This document shows positions 55,618 through 64,000 of a stretch of DNA of 64,000 bases, piece after piece; position 1 is the stretch's first letter; the number at the start of each line of letters is the position of its first letter. The DNA comes from Gluconobacter cerevisiae (lineage in GTDB: Bacteria; Pseudomonadota; Alphaproteobacteria; Acetobacterales; Acetobacteraceae): positions 124,001 through 188,000 of the forward strand of contig NZ_JABCQO010000003.1 in the NCBI RefSeq assembly GCF_015244675.1, in the 5' to 3' direction. The position numbers and the translations under genes were made by a program. Under the pieces are notes generated by a model that worked only from the letters and a program-made list of their open reading frames with translations, searched no databases and was not told the origin of the DNA.

Positions 55618-55679
55618 TCAAGACTTGTTAAGTCCTGATTTATTCCAAATGGCCCATACCGGAGCAAAGGTCAAGACTT
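55618..55679 (-). promoter_or_regulatory. Repeated half-sites in the suf operon control region
   Basis: On the minus strand AAGTCTTGA occurs at 55679-55671 and again at 55626-55618, 53 bases (about five helical turns) apart. An inverted copy, CAGGACTT, abuts the second to make the 19-base palindrome CAAGACTT GTT AAGTCCTG at 55619-55637 with one mismatch. These are candidate sites for the adjacent Rrf2 regulator. Confidence 0.5.
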
Positions 55680-55709
55680 CTGTGCCTGACCTTTCCCTGA
55701 CATGGAATG

Positions 55710-56999
55710 TCACACACCAAAAAACAGCCGAGAAACGCCGTCAAGCACCGCTCCGGCGAGAAAACCGACCACCGTGCCATTGATGCGGATATAGGCGAGG
55801 TCGCGCCCGACACGCGACTCCAGTCGCGTCGCCAAATCATTTCCGTCCCACCCCGCCATGACGGCGGCGATGAACCCGGACAGTTTCTCACGCAGACCTG
55901 GCAGGATCCGCTGGACTGTGCTTTCGACAGCCTGATTGACTTTCAAACGCAGGACGTCGTTGGATCGCAGAGCACTCGCAAGCTGGACGACCGCGGCATC
56001 AATGACCGTAGCGCTCCAGCCGTCTTCCCGACTGCTGTCCTCCTCCACCATGCGCCGCAGACGGTCCCACAGTTCCGAACTCCATCCTTTCAGGCTGGTA
56101 TGGGTCAGGACGGAGGTGATGGTGTCGGCCATATCCTTGCGGCGGACGGGATCATGTTCGATCCGGTCGATTTCGCCGCGAACCCATGTCGTAAATCCGT
56201 GCCGCAGGTCCGAGTCCATCGGATCGACCCGTTCGAACTCGGCATGTAGCGCCATGAGAACACGACTGGCGACTGAGCCGCCAATCGCCCATCCCAAGAA
56301 ACGACCACCCTGTTCGCGCACACGTTCTTCAACAAAATGTCGCAGGTCCGACTCACGGGACGTCACGGTGGTCTTGATGCGTTCAAGCAGGAAGGACAGG
56401 ACCTCCTGATGCATTTCGCTGTCCACCATGGCACGCATGCCACGGGAGACGAGAGGAGCCATTTCCTCTCCATTAAGCAGGACCGGAAGAGCGCGTGAGA
56501 TGGCAGCCTTGGCCCGCCCGTCCTCCAGATGATCGAACATCAGGGGGATCGCGGACCGCATACTGTTGACGAGCGTTTGGCGTGTCGCAGGCTCGCTCAG
56601 CATATCAGCGATCAGACCGGAGAGATCGATTTTCGACAAAGCGCGGCGGACGTCGTCCTCAGTGAAGAACTGTCCCGAAATGAAGCGGCCCAGTGCCTGT
56701 CCGAGGCGCTCTTTCTGACGCGGCAGAATGGCCGTGTGCGGAATGGGGAGCCCCAGCGGGTGGCGGAACAGCGCGGTCACTGCAAACCAGTCGGCAAGCC
56801 CACCAACCACACCTGCCCTCGAACCTGCTCTCAGAAGGCCAAATGCCAGACTACCATCGCCGATATGACGGGCCGCCGCCAGCGTCGTACCTGCGGCAAG
56901 TACTCCCATGCCAACAAGCAGGCCACCGGCCATGAACCTTGGCGACAGACCTGAAGGGCCGGATTTTCGGGAAACGGGATGGGGCGTGTCCGCGTGCAT
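55710..56999 (-). CDS. DUF445 (YjiN-like) membrane protein
   Basis: 429 residues. A membrane helix lies near the N-terminus (about 22-43, FMAGGLLVGMGVLAAGTTLA), a family hallmark GGLADWFAVTALFRHPLGLPIPHTAI follows, then a long helical amphipathic region (about 110-390), and a C-terminal hydrophobic segment (GTVVGFLAGAVLDGVSRLFF). The biochemical role of DUF445 proteins is unknown. ATG at 56999 is chosen because the family signature lies soon after; no clear ribosome site is visible, and upstream starts remain possible. It is divergent from the PEP carboxylase-like gene. Confidence 0.85.
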   Translation of the reverse strand: MHADTPHPVSRKSGPSGLSPRFMAGGLLVGMGVLAAGTTLAAARHIGDGSLAFGLLRAGSRAGVVGGLADWFAVTALFRHPLGLPIPHTAILPRQKERLGQALGRFISGQFFTEDDVRRALSKIDLSGLIADMLSEPATRQTLVNSMRSAIPLMFDHLEDGRAKAAISRALPVLLNGEEMAPLVSRGMRAMVDSEMHQEVLSFLLERIKTTVTSRESDLRHFVEERVREQGGRFLGWAIGGSVASRVLMALHAEFERVDPMDSDLRHGFTTWVRGEIDRIEHDPVRRKDMADTITSVLTHTSLKGWSSELWDRLRRMVEEDSSREDGWSATVIDAAVVQLASALRSNDVLRLKVNQAVESTVQRILPGLREKLSGFIAAVMAGWDGNDLATRLESRVGRDLAYIRINGTVVGFLAGAVLDGVSRLFFGV

Positions 57000-57132
57000 C
57001 CGCACACAGATAGCATCATCCTGACGGGCTGTCGCGTCCAGAGCAAGGTTGCACTTGGCGGCAGGGCGTGAAAAGTATTGCGGCCCGTTTTTGGTCCATT
57101 TTTCTTTTTTCGCAGAAGCGAGACTGCTGCCG

Positions 57133-59910
57133 ATGTCTGACTGCGCCTCCCGGCTCGATCCGTCTCTCCATGACCGTATTGACGCGATGACGTCCCGGCT
57201 CCTCCACGAACGCGATGGCCTCGAAGACCTGATTGCGTCCATCGGGCAGGATCTGTCCGGCGAGGATCCAGACGCGAACAAAGCGCGGCTCACCGAGATC
57301 GGGAACGTCGTGCGTGCCCTGCGTGACGAGCACTTCGTGGATCGTGCTACCCATCTGCGCGCCTATGTCGGCCTTGATGATGCCGTACCGCAGGAGCGTC
57401 TTGAGGCTGTAGCAAAGCGTCTGGTCGAACAGGCCTCGGATGCGGGGTCGCTGACCGTGCCAAAGATTGCTGCGGTTTTTACTGCGCATCCGACCTTCGC
57501 ACTGGCGGACGGTGTGTATGACATTTTGACGCAGCGGGCCGAAAATCCCGAAATGCCGATCCCATGCCTGAAAACGCATCGCCGACCGGCCCCACCCACA
57601 CTGGCGCAGGAACAGGCGCTCGCGCTTGCAGCCATCCTGCGAGGCCGTGATGCCCTTGATGATCTGACGGCAGCACTCCTGCGAGAGATGTCATATCGCT
57701 GGTCAGGAGAGAACAGTCAGGTCGATCCGGCTCCTGTGGTTCTGGCGAGCTGGGTCGGCTTCGATACGGACGGGCGCAACGATATCGGCTGGTGGGACAC
57801 GCTCCGTATCCGCCTAGAACTGAAATCGTCCCAGCTTCATCGTCTGACGGACGGGCTGGCACGCCTGGGTCTACAGGAGAGCGCTCTGGCCATGCGCGCC
57901 CGCCGGGCAATCGAAGCCGTCAAGACTCAGCACGCCGCCTGTCCGACCGGGCGGGATGCCGCGCCGGAAATGATCCGCGATTTTGCCCAGACGCTGATTT
58001 CGCACCGCGACAAGGCGCTTCTGGACGCGGCTGAACTTCTGCCGCTCTTTCAGGATGCCGCTTCGGGGCTGGACGAAGACAGCCTGTTGCACCTGCGGAC
58101 GCTGCGCGCTGGCTTCATGAGCCACGGCCTCGGGATCGCACGCATCCATACCCGGCTGAACGCGGCACAGATCTATAATGTGGCGCGCACACGGCTGGGT
58201 CTGACGGATGACCCCGCCCTGCCCTCGCGTCGTCGCGTTCTGCTGACGAAGATCGACGAGGCCCTGTCGGACCTGACGCCGCGCGCTGTGGATTTCGGCT
58301 CGCTGCTGGTCGAACCTGCATCCGCCGCACGGCTAATGATGACCATGGCGCAGATCCTGAAACACATCGATTCAGGATCGCCCATCCGCTTCCTCATTGC
58401 CGAGACGGAGAGTGGCTACACGCTGCTAGCGACGCTCTGGCTGGCACGACTGTTCGGAATCAAGGACCACCAGATCGAGATTTCGCCGCTCTTTGAGACG
58501 GAAAGCGCGCTGGAAAATGGCGAGACCATTCTGGAAGAAGCCTTCCGTTCAAGCCATTGGCGCGATTATCTGCGGGCGAATGGGCGACTGTCACTTCAGT
58601 TCGGATATTCCGATTCGGGACGCTATGTCGGACAGCTTGCCGCCACCAATCTGGTCGAACGCCTGCGGATGCGGACCCTGGGCCTGCTGGCAGAACACGG
58701 ACTTGAAGACGTTGCCCTGACCCTGTTCGATACGCATGGCGAAAGTATCGGACGCGGCGCACATCCTTTCAGCCTGCGTCAGCGTCTGGATTATTTCTCT
58801 CCTGCCCGCACACGACTGGCCATGCGCGAAGCCGGGATAGGGTGTCGCGTTGAAACCGCATTTCAGGGCGGTGACGGCTACACGCTGTTTGGAACGAAGG
58901 CGCTTGCAGCGTCCACGATTGCCACTCTTGCCGAACATACAGCTGAAGTCCCACAGGATACGAAAGATCCGGTCTATACACGCCCGGACTTCGCAGCGGA
59001 CTTCTTCTCCACCATCGCGCTCGACATGGGCGCGCTGGTGGATGATCCCGGCTATGCGGCCTTGCTCAGCGCCTTCGGGCCGTCACTGATCGACAAGACG
59101 GGCTCACGACCATCGGCTCGTCAGTCGGATGCAGCGACCGTGACGCGCATCACCCATCCGGGGCAGCTTCGGGCCATTCCCAACAATGCGATTCTCCAGC
59201 AGCTGGGTTGGTGGGCGAATGTGCTGCACGGACTGGGCAATGCGGCGCAACGCCATCCCGAGACATTCGAGCAGTTCGCAACAGAATCATCGCGCTTCCG
59301 CGAAGCCATGGATTTCGCACGTCAGGCGCTGGCCCATTCCGATCTGGATGTCCTGCGGACAACAATTCATCAGCTCGATCCTGGAACCTGGCTGGACCGT
59401 GCGGCCAATGCACAGAGCGACGAAGAACGGCAGAGCCTGTTGAGCATTTCGCACGGGCTGGAACTGCTGCGCTTCTGGACCAGCGGCCCTGCAATGTTCC
59501 GGCGCATTCAGACGGACCACATCGCGCTCCGTGCCGCATGGCCCGATGCGCCGCGCATGGCGGCTCGTGAAAAACTCCTTCACGCAATCCGCTTCGCCCT
59601 CATCGACCGTCTGTGGGGTCTCTCGACGCGCATTCCCTATTTCGGCCCCCGCAACAGCCTGACGCGAGAGTCCATCACGAACCTGATCCTCTGCCTGGAT
59701 GTGCCGCGCGCATTGCATCTACTGGACGATCTGTTCCCGGTCACCGTTCCCAGCGTTGCCAATCTCGATTTCGGAGAGCCGGGCGATGCGGCTGAAGCTG
59801 GCGGCTTTGCACGCGAGCATCAGGAAATTTTCGAGCCACTGTCGCACTGTTTTGCGCTGCTGCGCGAAGTGGGGATCGCGATCATGCATGCCAATCGCGC
59901 TTTCGGCTAA
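57133..59910 (+). CDS. ppc: Divergent phosphoenolpyruvate carboxylase-like protein
   Basis: 925 residues, slightly longer than typical PEPC. The fold is recognisable, with TAHPTF (His119), GFDTDG (about 210), PLFETESALENG, GYSDSGRYVG (about 491) and HGESIGRGAHP (about 535). PEPC makes oxaloacetate from PEP and bicarbonate. However, TAHPTE reads TAHPTF, GGDRDGNP reads GFDTDGRN, the lysine of GYSDSxKDAG is Arg497, the catalytic loop HGRGGxxGRGG is two residues short and lacks the first Arg, and the C-terminal NTG is absent (HANRAFG). It may be a specialised or inactive homologue. The ATG has a weak upstream site. Confidence 0.8.
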   Translation: MSDCASRLDPSLHDRIDAMTSRLLHERDGLEDLIASIGQDLSGEDPDANKARLTEIGNVVRALRDEHFVDRATHLRAYVGLDDAVPQERLEAVAKRLVEQASDAGSLTVPKIAAVFTAHPTFALADGVYDILTQRAENPEMPIPCLKTHRRPAPPTLAQEQALALAAILRGRDALDDLTAALLREMSYRWSGENSQVDPAPVVLASWVGFDTDGRNDIGWWDTLRIRLELKSSQLHRLTDGLARLGLQESALAMRARRAIEAVKTQHAACPTGRDAAPEMIRDFAQTLISHRDKALLDAAELLPLFQDAASGLDEDSLLHLRTLRAGFMSHGLGIARIHTRLNAAQIYNVARTRLGLTDDPALPSRRRVLLTKIDEALSDLTPRAVDFGSLLVEPASAARLMMTMAQILKHIDSGSPIRFLIAETESGYTLLATLWLARLFGIKDHQIEISPLFETESALENGETILEEAFRSSHWRDYLRANGRLSLQFGYSDSGRYVGQLAATNLVERLRMRTLGLLAEHGLEDVALTLFDTHGESIGRGAHPFSLRQRLDYFSPARTRLAMREAGIGCRVETAFQGGDGYTLFGTKALAASTIATLAEHTAEVPQDTKDPVYTRPDFAADFFSTIALDMGALVDDPGYAALLSAFGPSLIDKTGSRPSARQSDAATVTRITHPGQLRAIPNNAILQQLGWWANVLHGLGNAAQRHPETFEQFATESSRFREAMDFARQALAHSDLDVLRTTIHQLDPGTWLDRAANAQSDEERQSLLSISHGLELLRFWTSGPAMFRRIQTDHIALRAAWPDAPRMAAREKLLHAIRFALIDRLWGLSTRIPYFGPRNSLTRESITNLILCLDVPRALHLLDDLFPVTVPSVANLDFGEPGDAAEAGGFAREHQEIFEPLSHCFALLREVGIAIMHANRAFG

Positions 59911-59999
59911 GGAATGATACGCAGCCGGAACCCTTGTCGGTAATGGCTGCGTCCGTTTAGAAAGGTCCCGTAACAAACCCTAACGGAAAGTTCCTCTGC

Positions 60000-61583
60000 A
60001 TGCTTCGCAAGGCCCTTCTTCTGGGTGCAGCCATGATGGCTGTGCCTGCTCTGGCCGCAGGTCCCGCCACACCGGCACCCAATGCTGACAGCGTGACGAA
60101 TGGGACGGTGACGATCAATGGCGTCACGATCCCCTACCGGGCTATTGCGGGAACCATTCTGGTCCATGGCGCCGACTACAATGACTCCAGCGATGTTCTG
60201 GCCAAGCGCGGCACGAAAATTGATGGCGGCAAGGATGACGACAGCAAGAATGCGCCTGTCGCGTCCATGTTCTACACGGCCTATTTCAAGGAAGGCGTGC
60301 CGTCCGAAAAGCGTCCGATCACATTCCTTTATAACGGAGGTCCGGGATCAGCTTCGGTCTGGGTTCATATGGGCACATTCGGGCCACGTCGCGTCAATAC
60401 GCCGGGCGACACGCATCTGCCCGCCGCCCCCTACGCGCTTATTAACAACCCACAGTCTCTGATGGACGTGTCGGACGTGGTGTTTGTCGATGCGCCGGGA
60501 ACGGGTTTTTCGCGGATCGCAGGCAAGGATGCGGTCAAGGAATTTCTGGGCGTTGATGGCGACGGCGAGGCGTTCACGCATTTTATCTCTAAGTTCCTCG
60601 CCAAATATCACCGCTACAACTCGCCCAAATACCTGTTTGGCGAGAGCTATGGCACGATGCGCTCGGCTGTGGTCATCAACGACCTTGAGCAGGACGAGAA
60701 TATCGACTTCAACGGCGTGATCCTGCTGTCGCAGATCCTGAACTACGACAACAGCGATGACAGCCCGCAGTTCAACGCCGGCATGGACGACCCGTATGTG
60801 CTGGCGCTACCGACCTATGCGGCCACAGCGTGGTATCATCACTGCCTGCCCGCCGAGCACCCGGATCTGAAGACGTTCCTGCACGAAGTCGAGCATTTCG
60901 CGATGACCGACTACACACTGGCGCTGCGCCAGGGTGCGGATCTACCGGAAGATCAGCGTCAGGCGATTGCGGCAAAGCTGCATGACTATACGGGCCTGCC
61001 CGTCGATTACATTCTGCGGGCGGATCTGCGCGTCAATGGCGGCGAGTTCGATCAGCAGCTCCAGGCCAAGACCGGTATGGCAACGGGCCGTCTGGATACG
61101 CGCTATTCAAGCCCGACGATCGATCCGATGAGCCAGGAGGTGGATTATGATCCGCAGTCCAGCGCCATCAGTTCGGCCTATGTCACGGCCTTCAATGACT
61201 ATGTTCGCAACACCCTCAAATACGGTTCGGACGAGGACTATCGCCTCTTTAACAGCCAGGGCCATTGGGACAGTCATCACCGTCAGCCAGGTCACGGCTA
61301 CCAGCCCAAGGGCGAGCCAAACGTCATGACGGATCTGGCCATGGCGATGAAAACCAATCCGAACCTGCATGTGATGCTCAACGCCGGTTACTACGATCTC
61401 GCAACGCCATATTTTGAAGGCATTTACGAGATGAAGCACCTGCCGATGGCAAAGAGCCTGCAGAGGAACATCGAATACGCACAGTATCCTTCCGGCCATA
61501 TGGTCTATGTGGACCCGACGACGCTCCAGCAGTTGCATGATAACGTTGCGGCCTTCATCCGCCGGACTGACAATCTGCACTGA
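60000..61583 (+). CDS. Secreted serine carboxypeptidase-like protein (peptidase family S10)
   Basis: 527 residues. A signal peptide of about 20 residues (MLRKALLLGAAMMAVPALAA) directs it to the periplasm. The alpha/beta-hydrolase core has the oxyanion loop YNGGPGSAS, the nucleophile Ser216 in GESYG, Asp466 in GYYDLATP and His500 in PSGHMVY, a complete catalytic triad. S10 enzymes remove C-terminal residues, often at acidic pH, which would suit an acid-producing bacterium (inference). GGAAAG precedes the ATG. It follows the PEPC-like gene by 89 bases and ends at a terminator. Confidence 0.9.
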   Translation: MLRKALLLGAAMMAVPALAAGPATPAPNADSVTNGTVTINGVTIPYRAIAGTILVHGADYNDSSDVLAKRGTKIDGGKDDDSKNAPVASMFYTAYFKEGVPSEKRPITFLYNGGPGSASVWVHMGTFGPRRVNTPGDTHLPAAPYALINNPQSLMDVSDVVFVDAPGTGFSRIAGKDAVKEFLGVDGDGEAFTHFISKFLAKYHRYNSPKYLFGESYGTMRSAVVINDLEQDENIDFNGVILLSQILNYDNSDDSPQFNAGMDDPYVLALPTYAATAWYHHCLPAEHPDLKTFLHEVEHFAMTDYTLALRQGADLPEDQRQAIAAKLHDYTGLPVDYILRADLRVNGGEFDQQLQAKTGMATGRLDTRYSSPTIDPMSQEVDYDPQSSAISSAYVTAFNDYVRNTLKYGSDEDYRLFNSQGHWDSHHRQPGHGYQPKGEPNVMTDLAMAMKTNPNLHVMLNAGYYDLATPYFEGIYEMKHLPMAKSLQRNIEYAQYPSGHMVYVDPTTLQQLHDNVAAFIRRTDNLH

Positions 61584-61599
61584 TCTCTGACGGGACCGG

Positions 61600-61637
61600 A
61601 AAAGGCGGCAGAGGGGAAACCTTCCGCCGCCTTTTTT
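61600..61637 (+). terminator. Intrinsic terminator after the S10 peptidase gene
   Basis: AAAGGCGGC(A)GAGG and CCTTC(C)GCCGCCTTT form the stem around GGAAA, followed by TTTTTT. Confidence 0.88.
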
Positions 61638-61696
61638 ATGCGCTGGTGAAACGGAAGAAATGGGACACCGGCTTCGTTCAGCAAAAAATCAGACAC

Positions 61697-61727
61697 AAAA
61701 AACCCCGCCAGATTGCTCTGGCGGGGC
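61697..61727 (-). terminator. Intrinsic terminator after fusA
   Basis: CCCCGCCAGA (61703-61712) and TCTGGCGGGG (61717-61726) form a perfect 10-base stem with loop TTGC. AAAAAA on the plus strand gives the minus-strand U tract. Confidence 0.9.
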
Positions 61728-61753
61728 TTGATGTTTCAGCGAGGCTGAAGAAA

Positions 61754-63856
61754 TCAGGCGGACTTCGCGATAATTTCGTCGGCCACGTTCCGAGGAACGG
61801 CCTCGTAGTGATGGAACTGCATGGTGAAGGACGCACGGCCCTTCGTGGCAGAGCGCAGATGCGAGATGTAGCCGAACATTTCCTTCAGCGGCACCTGTGC
61901 CCGGATCATGACGGTCGAACCAGACGTTTCCTGGCTCTGAATGATGCCGCGACGACGGTTAAGATCGCCGACAACGTCACCGACATGGTCGTTCGGGGTC
62001 GTGACTTCGACGTCCATGATCGGCTCGAGAATGACCGGGCCAGCCTGCTTCATACCTTCACGGAAAGCAGCCTTGGCAGCGATTTCGAAGGCCAGAGCCG
62101 ACGAGTCAACGTCATGGTACTTACCGTCAAGCAGCGTGAACTGGAAGTCCACCGTCGGGAAGCCGGCGAGAACACCCGTAGTGCTCTGCATGCGGATACC
62201 CTTTTCGACAGCCGGAATGTATTCCTTCGGAACCGTACCGCCGACAACCTTGTTCGTGAAGATGATCTCATCCGGCTTGTCAGACGGAGCGAATTCAATC
62301 TTGACTTCAGCGTACTGACCCGAACCGCCAGACTGCTTCTTGTGGGTGTAGGTCTCGATATGGGACTTCGTGATCGTCTCACGATAAGCCACCTGAGGTG
62401 CACCAATGTTGGCATCAACGCCGTATTCACGACGCAGACGGTCCACGATGATATCCAAGTGAAGCTCGCCCATGCCGGACAGGATGGTCTGACCCGTTTC
62501 CTGATCGGTCTTGAGGTGCAGGGACGGATCTTCAGCCGTCAGCTTCTGCAGCGCCAGCGTCATCTTTTCAACGCCGTCCTTGGTCTTCGGCTCGACGGAG
62601 ATGTCGATAACCGGAACCGGGAACTGCATCCGCTCCAGAACCACCGGATCAGCGCCGTCTGCCAGCGTGTCACCCGTGACGGTGTCTTTGAGGCCCACGA
62701 ACGCGGCAATGTCACCGGCACCGACGGACTTCACTTCCTGACGCTTGTCTGCGTGCATCTGGAACATGCGGCCGACGCGTTCCTTGTGACCCTTCGTCGT
62801 GTTCAGGATGGTGTCACCGGAGTTCAGGACGCCACGATAGACGCGAACGAAGGTCAGCGTGCCGTACTTGTCGGAGATGATCTTGAACGCAAGACCGGCA
62901 AACTTGCCATCCGGATCGACCGGAACGATCGGCAGGAAGTTTTCGTCGACTTCTTCACCTTCCGGCGGAGCAATACGGATGCCCTCGACTTCGTCAGGAG
63001 CCGGCAGGTAGTCGATGACGGCGTCGAGCAGGGGCTGCACACCCTTGTTCTTGAAAGCCGTACCGCACATGACGGGACGGAATTCACCGGAAATCGCACC
63101 CTTCTTGATGCACTTCTTCAGGGTTGCAACGTCCACATCGCCCTTCTCGAAGTACTCTTCCATGGCAGCGTCGTCGACGGCGAGAGCCGTGTCGAGCAGG
63201 ACCTGGCGGGCTTCGTCAGCCTTTTCCTTCAGGTCAGCCGGAATTTCTTCGTAGTGGAACTTGGCGCCGAGTTCGCCGCCTTCCCACACGATGGCGCGCA
63301 TCTCGACCAGATCGACAATGCCAACGAAGTTTTCTTCGGCGCCGATCGGGAGCTGCAGCGGCACGGCCACGATGTCCAGCTTCTCTTTCAGCGTGCTGAA
63401 AGCGTAGTAGAAGTCGGCGCCGGTACGGTCGAGCTTGTTGATGAAGATAACGCGCGGAACGTTGTAACGGTCAGCAAGGCGCCAGTTCGTTTCAGACTGC
63501 GGCTGCACGCCAGCCACGCCTTCGATCACGAAGATCGCGCCATCCAGCACGCGGAGCGAACGGTTGACTTCGATGTTGAAGTCAATGTGGCCCGGGGTGT
63601 CGATGATGTTGATGCGGTGGTCGTTCCACTCACACGTCACGGCAGCCGAGGTGATCGTGATGCCACGCTCACGTTCCTGCGCCATGTAGTCAGTGGTGGT
63701 GTTGCCTTCGTGGACCTCACCGATCTTGTGAGAGACACCCGTGTAATACAGGATACGCTCGGTCGTCGTGGTCTTACCGGCATCGATGTGCGCGGTAATA
63801 CCGATATTGCGAATCTTCGAGAGAGCCGACTTGGCTTCCTGAACGCTTTCGGACAC
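61754..63856 (-). CDS. fusA: Translation elongation factor G
   Basis: 700 residues. EF-G drives ribosomal translocation by GTP hydrolysis. The G domain has the P-loop [15 protein letters not shown], switch I near [12 protein letters not shown], the [10 protein letters not shown]3 motif and NKLDRTGAD, followed by domains II-V, including the domain IV YRETI region. Start is GTG at 63856 with a perfect GGAGG 6 bases upstream. In many bacteria it follows rpsL and rpsG; the window ends 144 bases upstream, so this cannot be seen. Confidence 0.97.
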   Translation of the reverse strand: MSESVQEAKSALSKIRNIGITAHIDAGKTTTTERILYYTGVSHKIGEVHEGNTTTDYMAQERERGITITSAAVTCEWNDHRINIIDTPGHIDFNIEVNRSLRVLDGAIFVIEGVAGVQPQSETNWRLADRYNVPRVIFINKLDRTGADFYYAFSTLKEKLDIVAVPLQLPIGAEENFVGIVDLVEMRAIVWEGGELGAKFHYEEIPADLKEKADEARQVLLDTALAVDDAAMEEYFEKGDVDVATLKKCIKKGAISGEFRPVMCGTAFKNKGVQPLLDAVIDYLPAPDEVEGIRIAPPEGEEVDENFLPIVPVDPDGKFAGLAFKIISDKYGTLTFVRVYRGVLNSGDTILNTTKGHKERVGRMFQMHADKRQEVKSVGAGDIAAFVGLKDTVTGDTLADGADPVVLERMQFPVPVIDISVEPKTKDGVEKMTLALQKLTAEDPSLHLKTDQETGQTILSGMGELHLDIIVDRLRREYGVDANIGAPQVAYRETITKSHIETYTHKKQSGGSGQYAEVKIEFAPSDKPDEIIFTNKVVGGTVPKEYIPAVEKGIRMQSTTGVLAGFPTVDFQFTLLDGKYHDVDSSALAFEIAAKAAFREGMKQAGPVILEPIMDVEVTTPNDHVGDVVGDLNRRRGIIQSQETSGSTVMIRAQVPLKEMFGYISHLRSATKGRASFTMQFHHYEAVPRNVADEIIAKSA

Positions 63857-63880
63857 GGAGAACCTCCAAAATACAATGAA

Positions 63881-63908
63881 AGGTGTTTCAGCCTGGACCG
63901 AAACACCT
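63881..63908 (-). promoter_or_regulatory. Hairpin in the fusA leader
   Basis: AGGTGTTTC (63881-63889) and GAAACACCT (63900-63908) are perfect 9-base arms with a 10-base loop, 25 bases before the fusA start. TTTCATTGTATTTT follows on the minus strand, so it could attenuate read-through from upstream. The remainder of 63909-64000 shows nothing recognisable. Confidence 0.4.
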
Positions 63909-64000
63909 CCGCTGCGGCCCTGTGAAAGGACCGAACCTGATTTATCCCAGTGGCGGCTGAATGACCCAGACCGTCATGGTTTTCAAGAGCAATCTTGTTA

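Noticed and set aside
61646-63925. 759-codon open frame on the plus strand
   Set aside because: It lies antisense to fusA. Highly biased codon use in fusA keeps the opposite frame free of stops; no ribosome site or domain supports it.

Overview
The window reads as ordinary core chromosome of an acetic acid bacterium (Acetobacteraceae, Alphaproteobacteria), most likely Gluconobacter. The basis is protein content and gene order: the short alphaproteobacterial ProS, RNase J beside BirA and CoaX, a kdsB-pheA-dapA-smpB run, and a suf operon led by an Rrf2 regulator. The genus is inferred, because no database search was possible. Coding density is very high, and many neighbours overlap by 1-8 bases (TGATG, ATGA, GTGA), so translational coupling is common. 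I see no insertion sequence, prophage, CRISPR array, integron or rRNA. No gene-free stretch exceeds about 300 bases.

Layout. 1-4.2 kb: mfd (cut by the window edge) divergent from recG. 4.3-8.2 kb: an EAL phosphodiesterase with a degenerate GGDEF domain, an LpxR-like outer-membrane lipid A deacylase, and a two-domain cold-shock protein. 8.2-13.4 kb: kdsB-pheA-dapA-smpB on the minus strand, divergent from hisN, then serA. 13.5-24.6 kb: comM/yifB, metC-sseA, an AI-2E family transporter with an EEP hydrolase, cls, bpt, parC, a small lipoprotein and recO. 24.6-36.8 kb: a long minus-strand run birA-coaX-rnj-proS-lolC-lolD-dnaE-rpsB-tsf, preceded by tRNA-Val. 36.9-43.7 kb: a proteostasis block tig-clpP-clpX-lon-hupB, with tRNA-Leu upstream. 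43.8-49.7 kb: NAD(P)HX repair enzyme, a small membrane protein, a DEAD-box helicase with a long basic tail, and an rRNA m5U methyltransferase. 49.7-55.6 kb: a complete suf operon (regulator-B-C-D-S-T-A type carrier). 55.7-64 kb: a DUF445 protein, a divergent PEP carboxylase-like protein, a secreted S10 peptidase, and fusA.

Functional themes are DNA repair and replication (mfd, recG, recO, dnaE, parC, hupB), translation (rpsB, tsf, fusA, smpB, proS, two tRNAs), proteostasis (tig, clpP, clpX, lon, bpt), amino-acid synthesis (pheA, dapA, serA, hisN, metC), envelope biogenesis (kdsB, lpxR-like, lolCD, cls) and Fe-S assembly (suf).

I did not find a convincing new multi-gene system. The points most worth a second look are: a comM start codon displayed in the loop of a perfect hairpin; a PEP carboxylase-like protein whose catalytic loops are altered; RGRP (AT-hook-like) repeats and an H1-like tail on a DEAD-box helicase, with a smaller similar tail on Lon; a cluster of repeated half-sites in front of the suf operon; an operator-like palindrome around a promoter embedded in the recG stop codon; and competing hairpins upstream of serA.
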